From Polynucleobacter sp. 80A-SIGWE (lineage in GTDB: Bacteria > Pseudomonadota > Gammaproteobacteria > Burkholderiales > Burkholderiaceae), in contig NZ_JACVOR010000002.1 in the NCBI RefSeq assembly GCF_018882295.1, forward strand, positions 310,001-374,000: 64,000 nucleotides of DNA, in the 5' to 3' direction. Position numbers and translations under genes: made by a program. The notes under the pieces were generated by a model. It had not been told where the DNA came from. It saw only the letters and a program-made list of their open reading frames with translations, and made no database searches. Positions 54,053-64,000 of this stretch are shown here, piece after piece (positions within the stretch are counted from its first letter, which is position 1; each line of letters begins with the position of its first letter).

Positions 54053-55918
54053 ATGGCCTTATTACAAATCTCCGAACCTGGTAAATCACTCGCTCCGCAT
54101 CAACGTCGGATTGCGGTGGGTATCGATCTAGGCACCACTAATTCATTGGTGGCAATTGTGCGAGATGCTTTGCCTAAAGTGCTTCCCGATTCCGAAGGGC
54201 GAGAGTTGCTTCCTTCGGTAGTGCGCTATTTGCCTAATGGTAGAACCCAAGCTGGCTTTGAGGCTATTGAAAGTATTGTTTCTGATCCTAAGAACACCAT
54301 TGTTTCTGTAAAACGTTTTATGGGTCGCGGTATCGTTGACGTAGAAAACATCGAGAACACGCCTTACGACTTTGTCGATGAGCCAGGCATGTTGAAGTTA
54401 AGAACAGTTGCTGGCGACAAGAGTCCCATCGAAGTCTCAGCGGAAATTCTGGCGCGCTTGCGTCAGTTAGCTGAAGACTCGGTAAATGATGACATTGTTG
54501 GTGCAGTGATTACTGTGCCTGCTTATTTTGATGATGCTCAACGTCAAGCAACTAAAGATGCTGCTAAATTGGCTGGTATCGAAGTCTTACGTTTACTGAA
54601 TGAGCCCACCGCCGCTGCGATTGCCTATGGTCTAGATAATGCCTCTGAAGGTATCTACGCTGTTTACGACTTGGGTGGTGGCACCTTTGATATCTCCATC
54701 TTGAAGATGAGTAGGGGCGTGTTTGAAGTGCTCTCTACTGGCGGTGATTCTGCTTTAGGTGGTGATGACTTTGATCACCGCCTCTATTGCTGGGTGATCG
54801 AGCAGGCCAAGCTTCAGCCAATCTCGATTCAGGACCATCGCAAGCTATTACTTTCTTGCAAACATGCCAAAGAACAATTAAGTCACAACCCATTAGCCCG
54901 TGTTCATGAAACCCTCACTGATGGCACCGTAGTGAACGTCGGTATTAGCCAGGCCCAGTTTTTTGAGATTACTCAAAACTTAATCAATAAAACTTTGGTC
55001 GCTGTGAAGAAGGCTTTGCGTGACGCTGGCCTCAAGGCGGATGAAGTTAAAGGGGTGGTAATGGTTGGTGGCGCAACACGCATGCCCCATGTACAACGTG
55101 CGGTTGGCGAACTCTTTGGTACTAAGCCTTTAAATAACCTTAATCCAGATCAAGTTGTCGCACTTGGTGCGGCTATGCAGGCCGATTTACTGGCCGGCAA
55201 TCAAAGCAAAGATGATGAATGGCTTTTATTGGATGTCATTCCGCTTTCCCTTGGTATTGAAACCATGGGTGGCTTGGTAGAAAAAATTATTCCGCGCAAC
55301 ACACCAATTCCGGTTGCGCGTGCTCAGGATTTCACAACCTTTAAGGATGGCCAAACAGCGTTAGCTATTCAGGTAGTGCAGGGTGAGCGTGAGTTAGCGC
55401 AAGATTGCCGTTCTCTAGGTAAGTTTGAGTTGCGTGGCATTCCACCGATGGCTGCTGGTGCTGCCCGTATTCGGGTGACATTCCAAGTGGATGCGGATGG
55501 ACTGCTTTCAGTTAGCGCAACAGAACAGGGCTCAGGTGTGCAGGCCTCGATTGATATCAAGCCATCTTATGGCTTGACTGATGCTGAGATTGCTCGCATG
55601 TTGCAAGACGGTTTTGCTTCTGCCAAAGTGGATCTCTTGGCTAGATCTTTGCGTGAAGAGCAGGTGAATGCACAAAGATTATTAGATGCTGTGCAAACTG
55701 CATTGGATTCTGATCGTGGATTATTGAATGCTCAAGAGCAGGCTGCTGTTGATCAAGAGATGGCTGTTCTACAAAAGATTCTTACAGAAGAAACAGATAG
55801 CGCCATTTTGAGAAAGGCAGTAGATCATGCCGCAAAGGCAACCGATGATTTTGCTCAGAAGCGCATGAACGCGAGTATTCAGAAGGCCTTAGCTGGTAAG
55901 AATGTTGCAGAAATTTAA
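54053..55918 (+). CDS. hscA: Iron-sulfur assembly chaperone HscA
   Basis: Specialised Hsp70 that drives cluster release from IscU. The ATPase domain shows [17 protein letters not shown] near 22-38, [34 protein letters not shown] and [10 protein letters not shown], followed by the peptide-binding domain and a helical lid. 621 residues match HscA rather than DnaK, as does its place between hscB and fdx. Confidence 0.96.
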   Translation: MALLQISEPGKSLAPHQRRIAVGIDLGTTNSLVAIVRDALPKVLPDSEGRELLPSVVRYLPNGRTQAGFEAIESIVSDPKNTIVSVKRFMGRGIVDVENIENTPYDFVDEPGMLKLRTVAGDKSPIEVSAEILARLRQLAEDSVNDDIVGAVITVPAYFDDAQRQATKDAAKLAGIEVLRLLNEPTAAAIAYGLDNASEGIYAVYDLGGGTFDISILKMSRGVFEVLSTGGDSALGGDDFDHRLYCWVIEQAKLQPISIQDHRKLLLSCKHAKEQLSHNPLARVHETLTDGTVVNVGISQAQFFEITQNLINKTLVAVKKALRDAGLKADEVKGVVMVGGATRMPHVQRAVGELFGTKPLNNLNPDQVVALGAAMQADLLAGNQSKDDEWLLLDVIPLSLGIETMGGLVEKIIPRNTPIPVARAQDFTTFKDGQTALAIQVVQGERELAQDCRSLGKFELRGIPPMAAGAARIRVTFQVDADGLLSVSATEQGSGVQASIDIKPSYGLTDAEIARMLQDGFASAKVDLLARSLREEQVNAQRLLDAVQTALDSDRGLLNAQEQAAVDQEMAVLQKILTEETDSAILRKAVDHAAKATDDFAQKRMNASIQKALAGKNVAEI

Positions 55919-55936
55919 GAAAAGAAAACTACCCAG

Positions 55937-56275
55937 ATGACTCAGATTGTTGTTCTACCCCATAGTGAATATTGCCCAGAGGGCGCTGTAGTTGAAGTAA
56001 CCCCCGGCACTTCTATTTGTGAAGCGCTGCTAGAAAACAATATTCCAATTGAGCATGCCTGCGATATGGTTTGTGCTTGCACTACCTGTCACGTCATTGT
56101 GAAAGAGGGCTATCAGAGCCTCAATGAGCCTGATGAGAATGAAGAAGATTTGCTTGATCGCGCATGGGGTCTTAATCCCCAATCTCGCTTATCCTGCCAG
56201 GCAATTGTTGCCCGTCAAGATTTGGTGATTGAGATTCCGAAATACTCAATCAATCACGCAAAAGAAAACCATTAA
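55937..56275 (+). CDS. fdx: ISC-type [2Fe-2S] ferredoxin
   Basis: Supplies electrons for cluster assembly. The cluster ligands are C-x5-C-x2-C plus a distant Cys: IEHACDMVCACTTCHVIV near 37-55 and SRLSCQAIV near 88. 112 residues. It is the last gene of the isc operon; the usual small iscX gene does not follow, and a terminator does. Confidence 0.95.
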   Translation: MTQIVVLPHSEYCPEGAVVEVTPGTSICEALLENNIPIEHACDMVCACTTCHVIVKEGYQSLNEPDENEEDLLDRAWGLNPQSRLSCQAIVARQDLVIEIPKYSINHAKENH

Positions 56276-56295
56276 TTGCTTTCAAGATGCAGATA

Positions 56296-56326
56296 AAGAA
56301 AAAGCCACCCTCAGGGTGGCTTTTTT
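56296..56326 (+). terminator. Intrinsic terminator of the isc operon
   Basis: GCCACCC/GGGTGGC arms (56304-56310, 56314-56320) with A residues on the left and six T residues on the right. It also faces the converging Rap1a/Tai-like gene. Confidence 0.88.
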
Positions 56327-56360
56327 AATGCTGGATCAGAAGATCAAGCAATTCAATGCA

Positions 56361-56705
56361 TCACTTGCCGCAAGGGAATACGCCTTCTAAAAACTTCAAC
56401 ATAGTTTCTGCTGCTGGTTTAGGTCCATTAGATGGGTTTGCATTGGCCCAGGCAATGTATTCGTCTACCACTTGGATGCGTGTTGGGGCAGGTTGCTTAA
56501 CGCAAATCTTGCTGGGCGCAGTTTTTGGATTGCGTGTTGCAAGGTAGGTGTCATAAACGGCCTGACCATAAATTTGGCAAGTTACGTTTGTGCTTCCGTC
56601 GCCTTTGCAGTATTGCAATAGCTCATCAGTAGTTGTTGCGTTTGCTACCTGCATGCTAGTGGCCATTCCGAAGGCTAGGGTAGCGGCAATTAAAAATTTC
56701 TTCAT
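56361..56705 (-). CDS. Rap1a/Tai-like secreted small protein
   Basis: 114 residues with a Sec signal peptide (FLIAATLAFGMATSMQVANA) and three to four cysteines set as LLQYCKGDGSTNVTCQIYGQAVYDTYL, SKICVKQ and VFPCGK. The YC...C.IYG..VYDTY / IC / FPC layout resembles Rap1a/Tai-type proteins, known as immunity proteins against type VI amidase effectors. No effector or secretion gene is near, so a housekeeping role is possible. ATG 56705 is chosen over 56711 because AAAGGA then has proper spacing. Confidence 0.65.
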   Translation of the reverse strand: MKKFLIAATLAFGMATSMQVANATTTDELLQYCKGDGSTNVTCQIYGQAVYDTYLATRNPKTAPSKICVKQPAPTRIQVVDEYIAWANANPSNGPKPAAETMLKFLEGVFPCGK

Positions 56706-56757
56706 GTTCATTCCTTTAATCAAATTTGTATATATCAATGTGGATGAGTGCGAGTAA

Positions 56758-57996
56758 TTAGCGGCGTCCTCGACCGCCACCGCCTCCAAAGCCGCCACCG
56801 CGGTTACCGCCACCAAAGTGCTCGCCACCGCCATCAAAGCGCGCGCTGCGAGTATCACCAAAGCCGCCGCCACCACCAAATCGATCGCCACCGCCGGAAG
56901 ATCTATCTGGAGCGCGATCACCACCAAAATTACCACCGCGGTCGCCGCCATCTCTGTTAGGTGTTCGGTCTGCACTTGCACGATTGCCTCCGCGATCACC
57001 ACCCATATTGCCAGCACGATCACCGGAGCGGTTATTGCTTAAGTCACCACGTTGCAAGTTCTGACGTAATTGATCACGCTCCGCATCGCGATTTGCATTA
57101 GCTCCAGCACCGCCACCAAGATTGGCGCTACGACGTTGTTGGTCGGGCTTCCAGTCGCTGGAGCCGCCATTACGATTGCCGTTCCAGTTGTTGTTGGTGT
57201 TCTTATTGAAGTTGTTGAAGTTATTGTTATTTACGGTCAATGATCCACCGCCATAACCACCTCCCCAGTGACAGCCGCCCCAAAGAGCCGCACCAACTGC
57301 CATACCAACTCCAAAAGAGAGAAGTGCAGTGCTGGCTACGTATCCAGGCGGATAGTATGCGTATGGAGGGTATGTTGGGTAGGCCCATGGACCGTAAACA
57401 ACCATTGGGTCGTATGTGGGAACATAGACGACTTGTGGGTTAGCAGGTTCAATGATGATGGTCTGACTGCTACCACTACCTTGTGTTGTTACTGTCTGCT
57501 GTGAATTCGATTGCAGTGAACCAGCTTGCTTGGCTTTTGCGCGCAATGCTTGAATCGCGCTCATGGTTTCAGATTGCTGTGCCAAAACTGCATTGCCAAG
57601 TTGCTGCGTCCAGCTCAGCTGGGAGCCCATCATCTCCAGTACTGGTGGAAATGATACGAGGGACTTCACACTGGCATCCCAGGTCTGCTGTTGAAGCGCT
57701 TGATTCAGAGAATTGCCCTTAAGCTTGCTATTAGCTTTAGCCCAGTTTGATGCCTCCCCAACCTCTAGTGGGTAGGTGGCAGCCATCAATACTTGCGAAA
57801 CAAGTGCGTCTGGATAAAGTGCAATCGGCGCTACCAAAGCCTCTAATTGAGCTTGAGAAAGCTTAGCGGACTGCTGTTGGCTAGTGTTCTGGGCATATGC
57901 CACAGGAGCCGTTGCAGGAATGATTAGTGCAGCCGTAAGTAGGCTTGCTATTAAACGAGATGGAATGCCCATCTTCTTTGTCGCCAACATTGGCAC
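56758..57996 (-). CDS. DUF3300 protein with Gly/Asp/Arg-rich tail
   Basis: 412 residues. After a signal peptide (LIASLLTAALIIPATAPVAYA) comes the DUF3300 domain: LSQAQLEALVAPIALYPDALVSQVLMAATYPLEVGEASNWAKAN through about 200, with VVYVPTYDPMVVYGPW near 205. Then follow a Tyr/Pro-rich and a Gly-rich membrane-like stretch (LLSFGVGMAVGAALWGG), an Asn-rich run, and a 130-residue low-complexity tail built on GGDRGGN/GGGDRFGGG units ending GGGRGRR. Envelope location is likely; the tail resembles RGG-type nucleic-acid-binding regions, but this is only a resemblance. Confidence 0.75.
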   Translation of the reverse strand: MPMLATKKMGIPSRLIASLLTAALIIPATAPVAYAQNTSQQQSAKLSQAQLEALVAPIALYPDALVSQVLMAATYPLEVGEASNWAKANSKLKGNSLNQALQQQTWDASVKSLVSFPPVLEMMGSQLSWTQQLGNAVLAQQSETMSAIQALRAKAKQAGSLQSNSQQTVTTQGSGSSQTIIIEPANPQVVYVPTYDPMVVYGPWAYPTYPPYAYYPPGYVASTALLSFGVGMAVGAALWGGCHWGGGYGGGSLTVNNNNFNNFNKNTNNNWNGNRNGGSSDWKPDQQRRSANLGGGAGANANRDAERDQLRQNLQRGDLSNNRSGDRAGNMGGDRGGNRASADRTPNRDGGDRGGNFGGDRAPDRSSGGGDRFGGGGGFGDTRSARFDGGGEHFGGGNRGGGFGGGGGRGRR

Positions 57997-58175
57997 CCCT
58001 TTTTCTAGGTTGAATATGCTTTGATTCTACAGAATGGCGTAAATCCTCAGATATGCACCAAATTGAAGCATAGCGCACTTAAACCAGGCAGGTTAATAAT
58101 TGTGATGAAGGGTAGGGGAATACTATGAATTTGTTGTTCATTCTTTAGTAGTACCTCCATAGATTTTCTTTCAAG

Positions 58176-58197
58176 CCACCCTACGGGGTGGTTTTTC
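58176..58197 (+). terminator. Orphan plus-strand terminator before the LacI-family gene
   Basis: CCACCC (58176-58181) and GGGTGG (58186-58191) flank TACG, followed by five T residues on the plus strand only. The nearest plus-strand gene upstream is fdx, which already has its own terminator at 56296-56326. The 207-bp gap 57997-58203 otherwise holds no gene I can see; a short RNA on the plus strand is possible. A weak use by the minus-strand regulator cannot be excluded. Confidence 0.55.
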
Positions 58198-58203
58198 TTT
58201 GCC

Positions 58204-59241
58204 TCATATTCTTTTAGATTTTGGAACTGTAGAGGTTGAACCTCGGATCACTAGATTCACGCCCGCCTTAATTTTTTTCGGCAAGTCTTCTACTCCATTA
58301 ATTTGTGAAATTAAATGATTGGCTGCTTGAGCCCACATGGCAACTGCATCAATATGTATGGTAGTTAGACTGGGCAGTATGTGTCTAGATATTTCCAGAT
58401 CGTCAAACCCAACGATAGATAGCTCTTTGGGAACTTTGATGCCTTGATTTTGTGCCTCTAGTATCGCCCCCAGCGCAAGCACATCTTGCCCGCAAATAAT
58501 GGCTGTTATTTTTGGATTGGATAAAAGTAATTTTTTTAAAGCAAGTCTTGCCTCCTGAAGCTCATAGTGGCACTCCACAATGACTTCAGGTCTAAGATGG
58601 ATTTTATTTTGCGCTAAAAGCTCTAAAGCCCCCGCAACTCGATCCTTTGCTCGGTCATTATCAGCGGTGATACCCGTCAAAATACCAAAATATTTGTGAC
58701 CCATCTCAAGAAGGTGTTGAACACCTAGCTTAATGGCTTCCCTATTATCAAAGCCTGAGGCAAAGCCCTGTAAAGGGGTTGTGAGGGAGCCAACATGGAT
58801 ATAAGGAATAAAGCGGTTCTTGAGTAGCTTAAGAGCATCCCTCTCCTGGCTTACTCCAAAAAGAGCTACTCCCTCAACGCCTCGCGCAAGCAGATTATTA
58901 ATTTGGTTTGATTCAATTGATGGGTCGTAGTTGCTACTAGCAACCAATAGCTGATAACCAGCTTGATTTAACTGTTTCTGAAACTCTGCTAGCCCTTGGG
59001 CAAAAATAGCATTGTCTAGAGTGGGGACAATAGCGCCAATAGTCCCAGAGCGCTTAAGCATTAAAGCGCGTGCCCCAGCATTGGGTATGTAACCCAATTT
59101 TTTAATGACGCTATTAATTTTTTCTCTAAGCGAAGTGCTTACGGTGTCGGGGCGATTTAAGGCCCTAGATACCGTTGCAGTAGAGACTTTTGCTGCAGTT
59201 GCAACATCACTAATAGTGACTGCGCCAATCAATTTTTTCAT
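58204..59241 (-). CDS. LacI-family transcriptional regulator
   Basis: 345 residues. The helix-turn-helix TISDVATAAKVSTATVSRALNRPDTVS lies at about 9-35 with the hinge KLGYIPNAGARALM. A periplasmic-binding-protein-like sensor domain follows (SGTIGAIVPTLDNAIFAQGLAEF, LLVASSNYDP, GFDDLEISRHILPSLTTI). It should repress the divergent transport operon, and near-identical palindromes at 59313 and 62843 are its likely operators. The inducer is probably the imported compound or a product. Confidence 0.92.
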   Translation of the reverse strand: MKKLIGAVTISDVATAAKVSTATVSRALNRPDTVSTSLREKINSVIKKLGYIPNAGARALMLKRSGTIGAIVPTLDNAIFAQGLAEFQKQLNQAGYQLLVASSNYDPSIESNQINNLLARGVEGVALFGVSQERDALKLLKNRFIPYIHVGSLTTPLQGFASGFDNREAIKLGVQHLLEMGHKYFGILTGITADNDRAKDRVAGALELLAQNKIHLRPEVIVECHYELQEARLALKKLLLSNPKITAIICGQDVLALGAILEAQNQGIKVPKELSIVGFDDLEISRHILPSLTTIHIDAVAMWAQAANHLISQINGVEDLPKKIKAGVNLVIRGSTSTVPKSKRI

Positions 59242-59311
59242 TTTTGGTTCGGGTAAATACTTAAGAAAGTAGCTAGACAGAATTTATATTACTGTTAAAT
59301 TGAGGGTGATC

Positions 59312-60106
59312 GTGAAAGCGCTTACATTTTATAAGGAATTAGAAATTTTTAGCAGACTTTTCTCTCTCGTTTTGTTCTTTGGTATTTCGTTACTCGTTTG
59401 GTTTGGCCTAACTGAATGGACAGGGGCAATCTCGAGCGCTAGATTTCCTGCGCCTACAGAGACTTGGAACTCTTTCAAGATTATTGCAATGCAGGGCTAC
59501 GGAAATGGCAAGCTGTACCAACATATCTTGCAAAGCGTGGTCCTAGTCACGACAGGATTTTTGGTTTCTTCTTCTCTGGGGATTCTTTTGGGAATTCTCA
59601 TGGGAGCCAATAAAAAAATTGAAGCATTTGTAAATCCCATCTTCCTAACCCTCAGGCCCATACCACCCTTAGCTTGGATTCCTTTAGCCATTGTTTGGCT
59701 GGGATTGGGTAATTCGGCTAAGGTGATGGTTATTTATGTGGCTGCTTTTGTGCCGGCTGTCATTAATAGCTTTACAGGGGTTAAGTCGATTGAAGTTCCG
59801 CAGCGTGAAGCAGCTGCTATGTTGGGGATTGGCCGCTTTGCCTATTACCGTGAAGTGCTCATTCCGGGTGCGCTTCCTTTAATTTTTACAGGCCTGAGAC
59901 TTTCACTTCAAGCATCATGGACTACCTTAGTTGCTGCTGAGTTAGTTGGGGCTACATTAGGCTTGGGTTCAATCCTCAATCAAGCTGCGCAGGATATTAA
60001 CCCTGCCATGATTCTGGTGGGCATGATCAGCGTGGCAATTTCGGGGTGGCTCATGACGCAGATATTGGCGAAAGCTGAACGTCTTGCAATGCCTTGGAGA
60101 GCGTAA
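59312..60106 (+). CDS. ABC importer permease 1 (SsuC/TauC type)
   Basis: 264 residues with about six membrane helices. The EAA-type loop for ATPase contact is VPQREAAAMLGIGRFAYYREVLIPGALPLIFTGLRLSLQASW near 165-206. It belongs to the sulfonate/nitrate/taurine group of permeases. The GTG at 59312 with GAGG five bases upstream is the best start (TTG 59300 is possible). The start codon overlaps a LacI-type palindrome. It couples to the next permease through TAATG. Confidence 0.88.
   Translation: MKALTFYKELEIFSRLFSLVLFFGISLLVWFGLTEWTGAISSARFPAPTETWNSFKIIAMQGYGNGKLYQHILQSVVLVTTGFLVSSSLGILLGILMGANKKIEAFVNPIFLTLRPIPPLAWIPLAIVWLGLGNSAKVMVIYVAAFVPAVINSFTGVKSIEVPQREAAAMLGIGRFAYYREVLIPGALPLIFTGLRLSLQASWTTLVAAELVGATLGLGSILNQAAQDINPAMILVGMISVAISGWLMTQILAKAERLAMPWRA
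59313..59326. promoter_or_regulatory. LacI-type operator at the start of the transport operon
   Basis: TGAAAGCGCTTACA differs in one base from the perfect 14-base palindrome TGTAAGCGCTTACA found at 62843-62856. The central AGCGCT is typical of LacI-family sites. It overlaps the first codons of permease 1, so bound repressor would block elongation. Confidence 0.75.
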
Positions 60107-60891
60107 TGGCACATCAAGGGCGCTTAAATCAGAGTGAGTTTATTTTATGGACAGGACTCGGTATTGCTAGTTTTATTGGAATTTGGTACCTGTCAGCTCT
60201 ATTGGGTGTTGTGCCAAAGCAATTTTTGCCGGCTCCACATGAGGTTCTTCTTAAATTCATTCATTTAATGAATGAGCCTTTTTCTGGTTACACCTTACTA
60301 GCTCACATTGCATCAAGCTTCCAGCGCTTTCTATATGGCTTTGTATTGGCGGTAGTCATTGGGGTGCCACTTGGTTTGTTAATGGCTTTATCTCGTTTTG
60401 CAAACCAGCTAATTACTCCATTCTTTGAAAGCATTCGATTTGTTGCGCCAATCGCTTGGGTTCCGTTCGCCGCCCTTTGGTTTGGCACTGGCATTGGTGG
60501 ACCAGTTCTGGTTATTTTTATGGGCGCATTTCCACCAGTCTTAATTAATACTTATCGCGGCGCCATACATGTGGATAAAAAATATCTTGAGGCCGCAAAG
60601 ATGTTGGGGGCAGGCAGGTTGCGTTTAATGACAGAAGTCTTGTTCCCAGCAGCCATTCCATCCATTATTGCCGGCTTAAGAATTTCTGCTGGACTAGGTT
60701 GGCAATCTTTGGTGGGTGCTGAGCTGATTGTGGCATCTAGTGGTGTGGGTTACATGATGGTTAAAGGTCAGGCCAGTATTCAGACAGATATTGTGATGAG
60801 CGGGATGATTGCAATTGGACTCATTGGTTTATTGATTGATGTACTTTTAAGGCAGGCTGAAAAGTTTGCCGTTCACTATAAAGAAATTTGA
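60106..60891 (+). CDS. ABC importer permease 2 (SsuC/TauC type)
   Basis: 261 residues with about six membrane helices and the contact loop VDKKYLEAAKMLGAGRLRLMTEVLFPAAIPSIIAGLRISAGLGW near 160-203. It probably forms a heterodimer with permease 1, whereas many SsuC-type systems use a homodimer. ATG 60106 overlaps the previous stop by one base and has GGAG upstream; TTG 60094 is the longer option. Confidence 0.88.
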   Translation: MAHQGRLNQSEFILWTGLGIASFIGIWYLSALLGVVPKQFLPAPHEVLLKFIHLMNEPFSGYTLLAHIASSFQRFLYGFVLAVVIGVPLGLLMALSRFANQLITPFFESIRFVAPIAWVPFAALWFGTGIGGPVLVIFMGAFPPVLINTYRGAIHVDKKYLEAAKMLGAGRLRLMTEVLFPAAIPSIIAGLRISAGLGWQSLVGAELIVASSGVGYMMVKGQASIQTDIVMSGMIAIGLIGLLIDVLLRQAEKFAVHYKEI

Positions 60892-60894
60892 TTT

Positions 60895-61692
60895 ATGGCA
60901 GATATTGTTTTTGATTCCGTAGAGAGAAGCTTTAAGCAAGGCGGCAAGGAATTTTTAGCTGTTGGGGGAATTGATTTAACGGTCAAGGATAAAGAGTTCG
61001 TGGCTATTGTTGGCCCGTCTGGTTGTGGCAAAACTACCTGCATGCGCATGGTCGCTGGCCTAGAGATGCCGAGTAAGGGGCATGTGTTAGTTGGCGGCAA
61101 GGAGGTGAGGGGTCCTGGACCGGATCGTGCCGTTGTGTTTCAGCAATTCGCATTATTTCCTTGGAAGACGGTTCAAGAGAATATTGAGTTTGGTTTGAAA
61201 TCGATGAGTATGAGTTCTGAAGAGAAGCGCGATAAGACTATTCGATTGATATCCTTGATGGGCCTAGAGGGCTATGAGCAGGCTTATCCTCATCAATTAT
61301 CTGGCGGCATGCAGCAACGCGTTGCCATTGCCCGTGCGTATGTTCTGGAGCCGGAAGTGCTCTTGATGGATGAGCCCTTTGGCGCCTTAGATGCCCAAAC
61401 GCGGGTAGTGATGCAAGAGGAGCTCGTGAGGCTTGCCCGTAAGAATCCCAAAACAGTTTTGTTCATTACACATGCGGTTGAAGAAGCGGTATATCTCGCA
61501 GATCGTGTAGTCGTAATGTCTAGAAGACCGGGACTCATTCGAGATGTCATTGAAATTAAGCCTATACGTGAAAAAGAAAGCTGGGATAGTCATTCACGCA
61601 TTGAAGATGTAATGGATTTAAGTTCGTTTGTGCAGTTGCGTAGTCAGATTTGGAAGTTGTTACGGGAGCAAAACTTGGGCGTTGATCATTGA
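60895..61692 (+). CDS. ABC importer ATPase (SsuB/TauB type)
   Basis: 265 residues. Walker A is GPSGCGKTT near 41-49, Q-loop VFQQFALFPW near 82-91, signature LSGGMQQRVAIARA near 138, Walker B LLMDEPFGALD and the switch histidine in LFITHAVEEA. It powers the two permeases and starts three bases after the second. Confidence 0.93.
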   Translation: MADIVFDSVERSFKQGGKEFLAVGGIDLTVKDKEFVAIVGPSGCGKTTCMRMVAGLEMPSKGHVLVGGKEVRGPGPDRAVVFQQFALFPWKTVQENIEFGLKSMSMSSEEKRDKTIRLISLMGLEGYEQAYPHQLSGGMQQRVAIARAYVLEPEVLLMDEPFGALDAQTRVVMQEELVRLARKNPKTVLFITHAVEEAVYLADRVVVMSRRPGLIRDVIEIKPIREKESWDSHSRIEDVMDLSSFVQLRSQIWKLLREQNLGVDH

Positions 61693-61723
61693 TTCACTTT
61701 TGTAAGGTACGAGGGAGATAAGA

Positions 61724-62788
61724 ATGCAATTTAAAAAAACATTAGCCGGCATTTTAGGTGCAACGGTTTTATCGGCAGTCAGCATTAGTCAGGTGCAGGC
61801 GCAAGCAAAGCCGGCATTAACGGAAATTAAAGTTAGCTATCAACCAGCCCTTTATTGGGCGCTACCTTTTTACGTGGCAACTGAGAAAAATTGGTGGGCT
61901 GAGCTAGGTCTTAAGCCTGAATTCAGCACCTTCCCGGCAGGGGTCCCACAAATTGCCGCCTCAGCATCAAAGTCATGGGATGTTGGTGGAACAGGATCTG
62001 TACCGGCGGTATTGGGCTATGTGCGTTTTGGCATTAAAACGATTGGACTCTCTAATGATGAGTCAATGGGTAATGCTTTGCTGGCAACCCCAAAGGCTGC
62101 AGCTGCTTTTGCAGCCAACCCTCAATCATTAAAAGGTCAAACAATCGTTCTCACTGGAAATTCCACTGGCGATTACGCTGTTCAATCTTGCCTGAAGAAA
62201 TATGGCCTATCTAAAACTGATGTCACCATTAAGAATATGGGGCAGGGTGAAATTATTTCTGCGATGTCATCTGGTAACGCAGATTTAGGTGGTTTATGGG
62301 CGCCAAATATCTATACCTTGGAAGAAAAAGCTGGCGCCAAGGTGATTTGTAGTGGCAAGGATGGCGGTGCTTTTGTTCCAGGAGCTTTGATCGTTCGCGG
62401 CGATTATGCAAAAGAGAATCCTCAAAATGTCGCTAAATTCTTAGCAATCTATTTACGCACTTGGAAGTGGATGAATGCCAATCAGCCACAAGCGATTGCA
62501 ATGATGAAAAAGTTTTATGAGCAAGGTGGTGTAACAATTTCTGAGGCATCAATGAAGAAAGAGTTTGATACACGCCCAACCTATGATCTTGCAGGCGAGT
62601 TAAAGATTATGGATAGCTCCAAAGGTCCATCACAGGTAGATGGTTGGTTTAATGCTATTGCTGCATTCATGCAGTCTACTGGCGCTATTCAGGCTATTCC
62701 ACCTGCAAATGAGTACATCACTGATGAATTCATGAAGATGGTTAATGCAGACAAAAAACTCCGTGAGTTTGCAAATAACAGCAAGTAG
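61724..62788 (+). CDS. ABC importer substrate-binding protein (NMT1/SsuA type)
   Basis: 354 residues with a Sec signal peptide ending near AQA (residue 27). The mature protein is a type II periplasmic binding protein: ALPFYVATEKNWWAELGLKPEFSTFPAGVPQIAASASKSWDVGGTGSVPAVLGYVRFGIK and LKGQTIVLTGNSTGDYAVQSCLKKYGLSKTDV. Relatives bind aliphatic sulfonates, taurine, nitrate or pyrimidine precursors; the neighbouring dehydrogenase makes a C3 sulfonate a good guess. A GAGGGAG ribosome site precedes it. Confidence 0.88.
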   Translation: MQFKKTLAGILGATVLSAVSISQVQAQAKPALTEIKVSYQPALYWALPFYVATEKNWWAELGLKPEFSTFPAGVPQIAASASKSWDVGGTGSVPAVLGYVRFGIKTIGLSNDESMGNALLATPKAAAAFAANPQSLKGQTIVLTGNSTGDYAVQSCLKKYGLSKTDVTIKNMGQGEIISAMSSGNADLGGLWAPNIYTLEEKAGAKVICSGKDGGAFVPGALIVRGDYAKENPQNVAKFLAIYLRTWKWMNANQPQAIAMMKKFYEQGGVTISEASMKKEFDTRPTYDLAGELKIMDSSKGPSQVDGWFNAIAAFMQSTGAIQAIPPANEYITDEFMKMVNADKKLREFANNSK

Positions 62789-62802
62789 GATTTATTAAGT
62801 AG

Positions 62803-64000
<1,198 letters not shown>

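Noticed and set aside
56706..57023. Long minus-strand extension of the Rap1a-like frame, rich in Val/Ala/Ile
   Set aside because: It overlaps the repetitive DUF3300 tail in another frame; the signal peptide and ribosome site put the real start at 56705.
57000..57230. Tandem repeats that could suggest a CRISPR-like or satellite array
   Set aside because: Repeat units are irregular Gly/Asp/Arg/Asn codons in frame with DUF3300; no constant repeat with unique spacers.

Overview
The window is a gene-dense bacterial chromosome segment of moderate GC. It has almost no intergenic space and no insertion sequence, prophage or CRISPR array. Several features point to a betaproteobacterium of the Burkholderiaceae, most likely Polynucleobacter or a close freshwater relative: the order (recO)-pdxJ-acpS-nagZ, EF-P with Arg32 next to EarP, rpsF-priB-rpsR-rplI-dnaB, a full iscRSUA-hscBA-fdx operon, an intracellular PHB depolymerase and a solitary RsxB next to nth. 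This assignment rests on recognised gene order and protein families, not on a database search.

Layout. 1-7.7 kb: vitamin B6, ACP activation and peptidoglycan recycling (pdxJ, acpS, nagZ), a GNAT protein, the earP-efp pair, uvrC and pgsA. 7.8-13.5 kb: tRNA-Gly and tRNA-Cys, a lipoprotein, lexA with its SOS box facing an asparaginase, then the ribosomal/replication operon ending in dnaB. 13.5-18.5 kb: a PsiF-repeat protein, an autotransporter, an NlpC/P60 lipoprotein and phoH, which has a structured, terminator-ended leader. 18.5-26.2 kb, minus strand: a peroxiredoxin and a lipid A aminoarabinose (arn) cluster in which ArnA is split into two proteins. 26.2-32.3 kb: alanine transaminase, homoserine dehydrogenase, threonine synthase and three molybdopterin genes.

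32.3-48.5 kb is mixed: a frameshifted alkB-like gene, several small conserved unknowns, an Rrf2-type regulator, clpB behind a sigma32-type promoter, isocitrate lyase, a HIT hydrolase, DUF2092/DUF4239/DUF1841 proteins, nth, rsxB, PHB depolymerase and an aromatic/aspartate aminotransferase. 48.6-56.3 kb: uvrB and the Isc iron-sulfur operon. 56.3-58.2 kb: a Rap1a/Tai-like secreted protein and a DUF3300 protein.

The last 6 kb form a coherent catabolic module. A LacI-family repressor is divergent from a sulfonate/nitrate-type ABC importer (two permeases, an ATPase, a binding protein). These are followed by a HisD-family dehydrogenase that resembles sulfopropanediol dehydrogenase (HpsN) and is cut by the window end. 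Near-identical 14-bp palindromes at the start of the transport operon and before the dehydrogenase tie them into one regulon. The two signals I find most worth following are this module and the phoH leader RNA.
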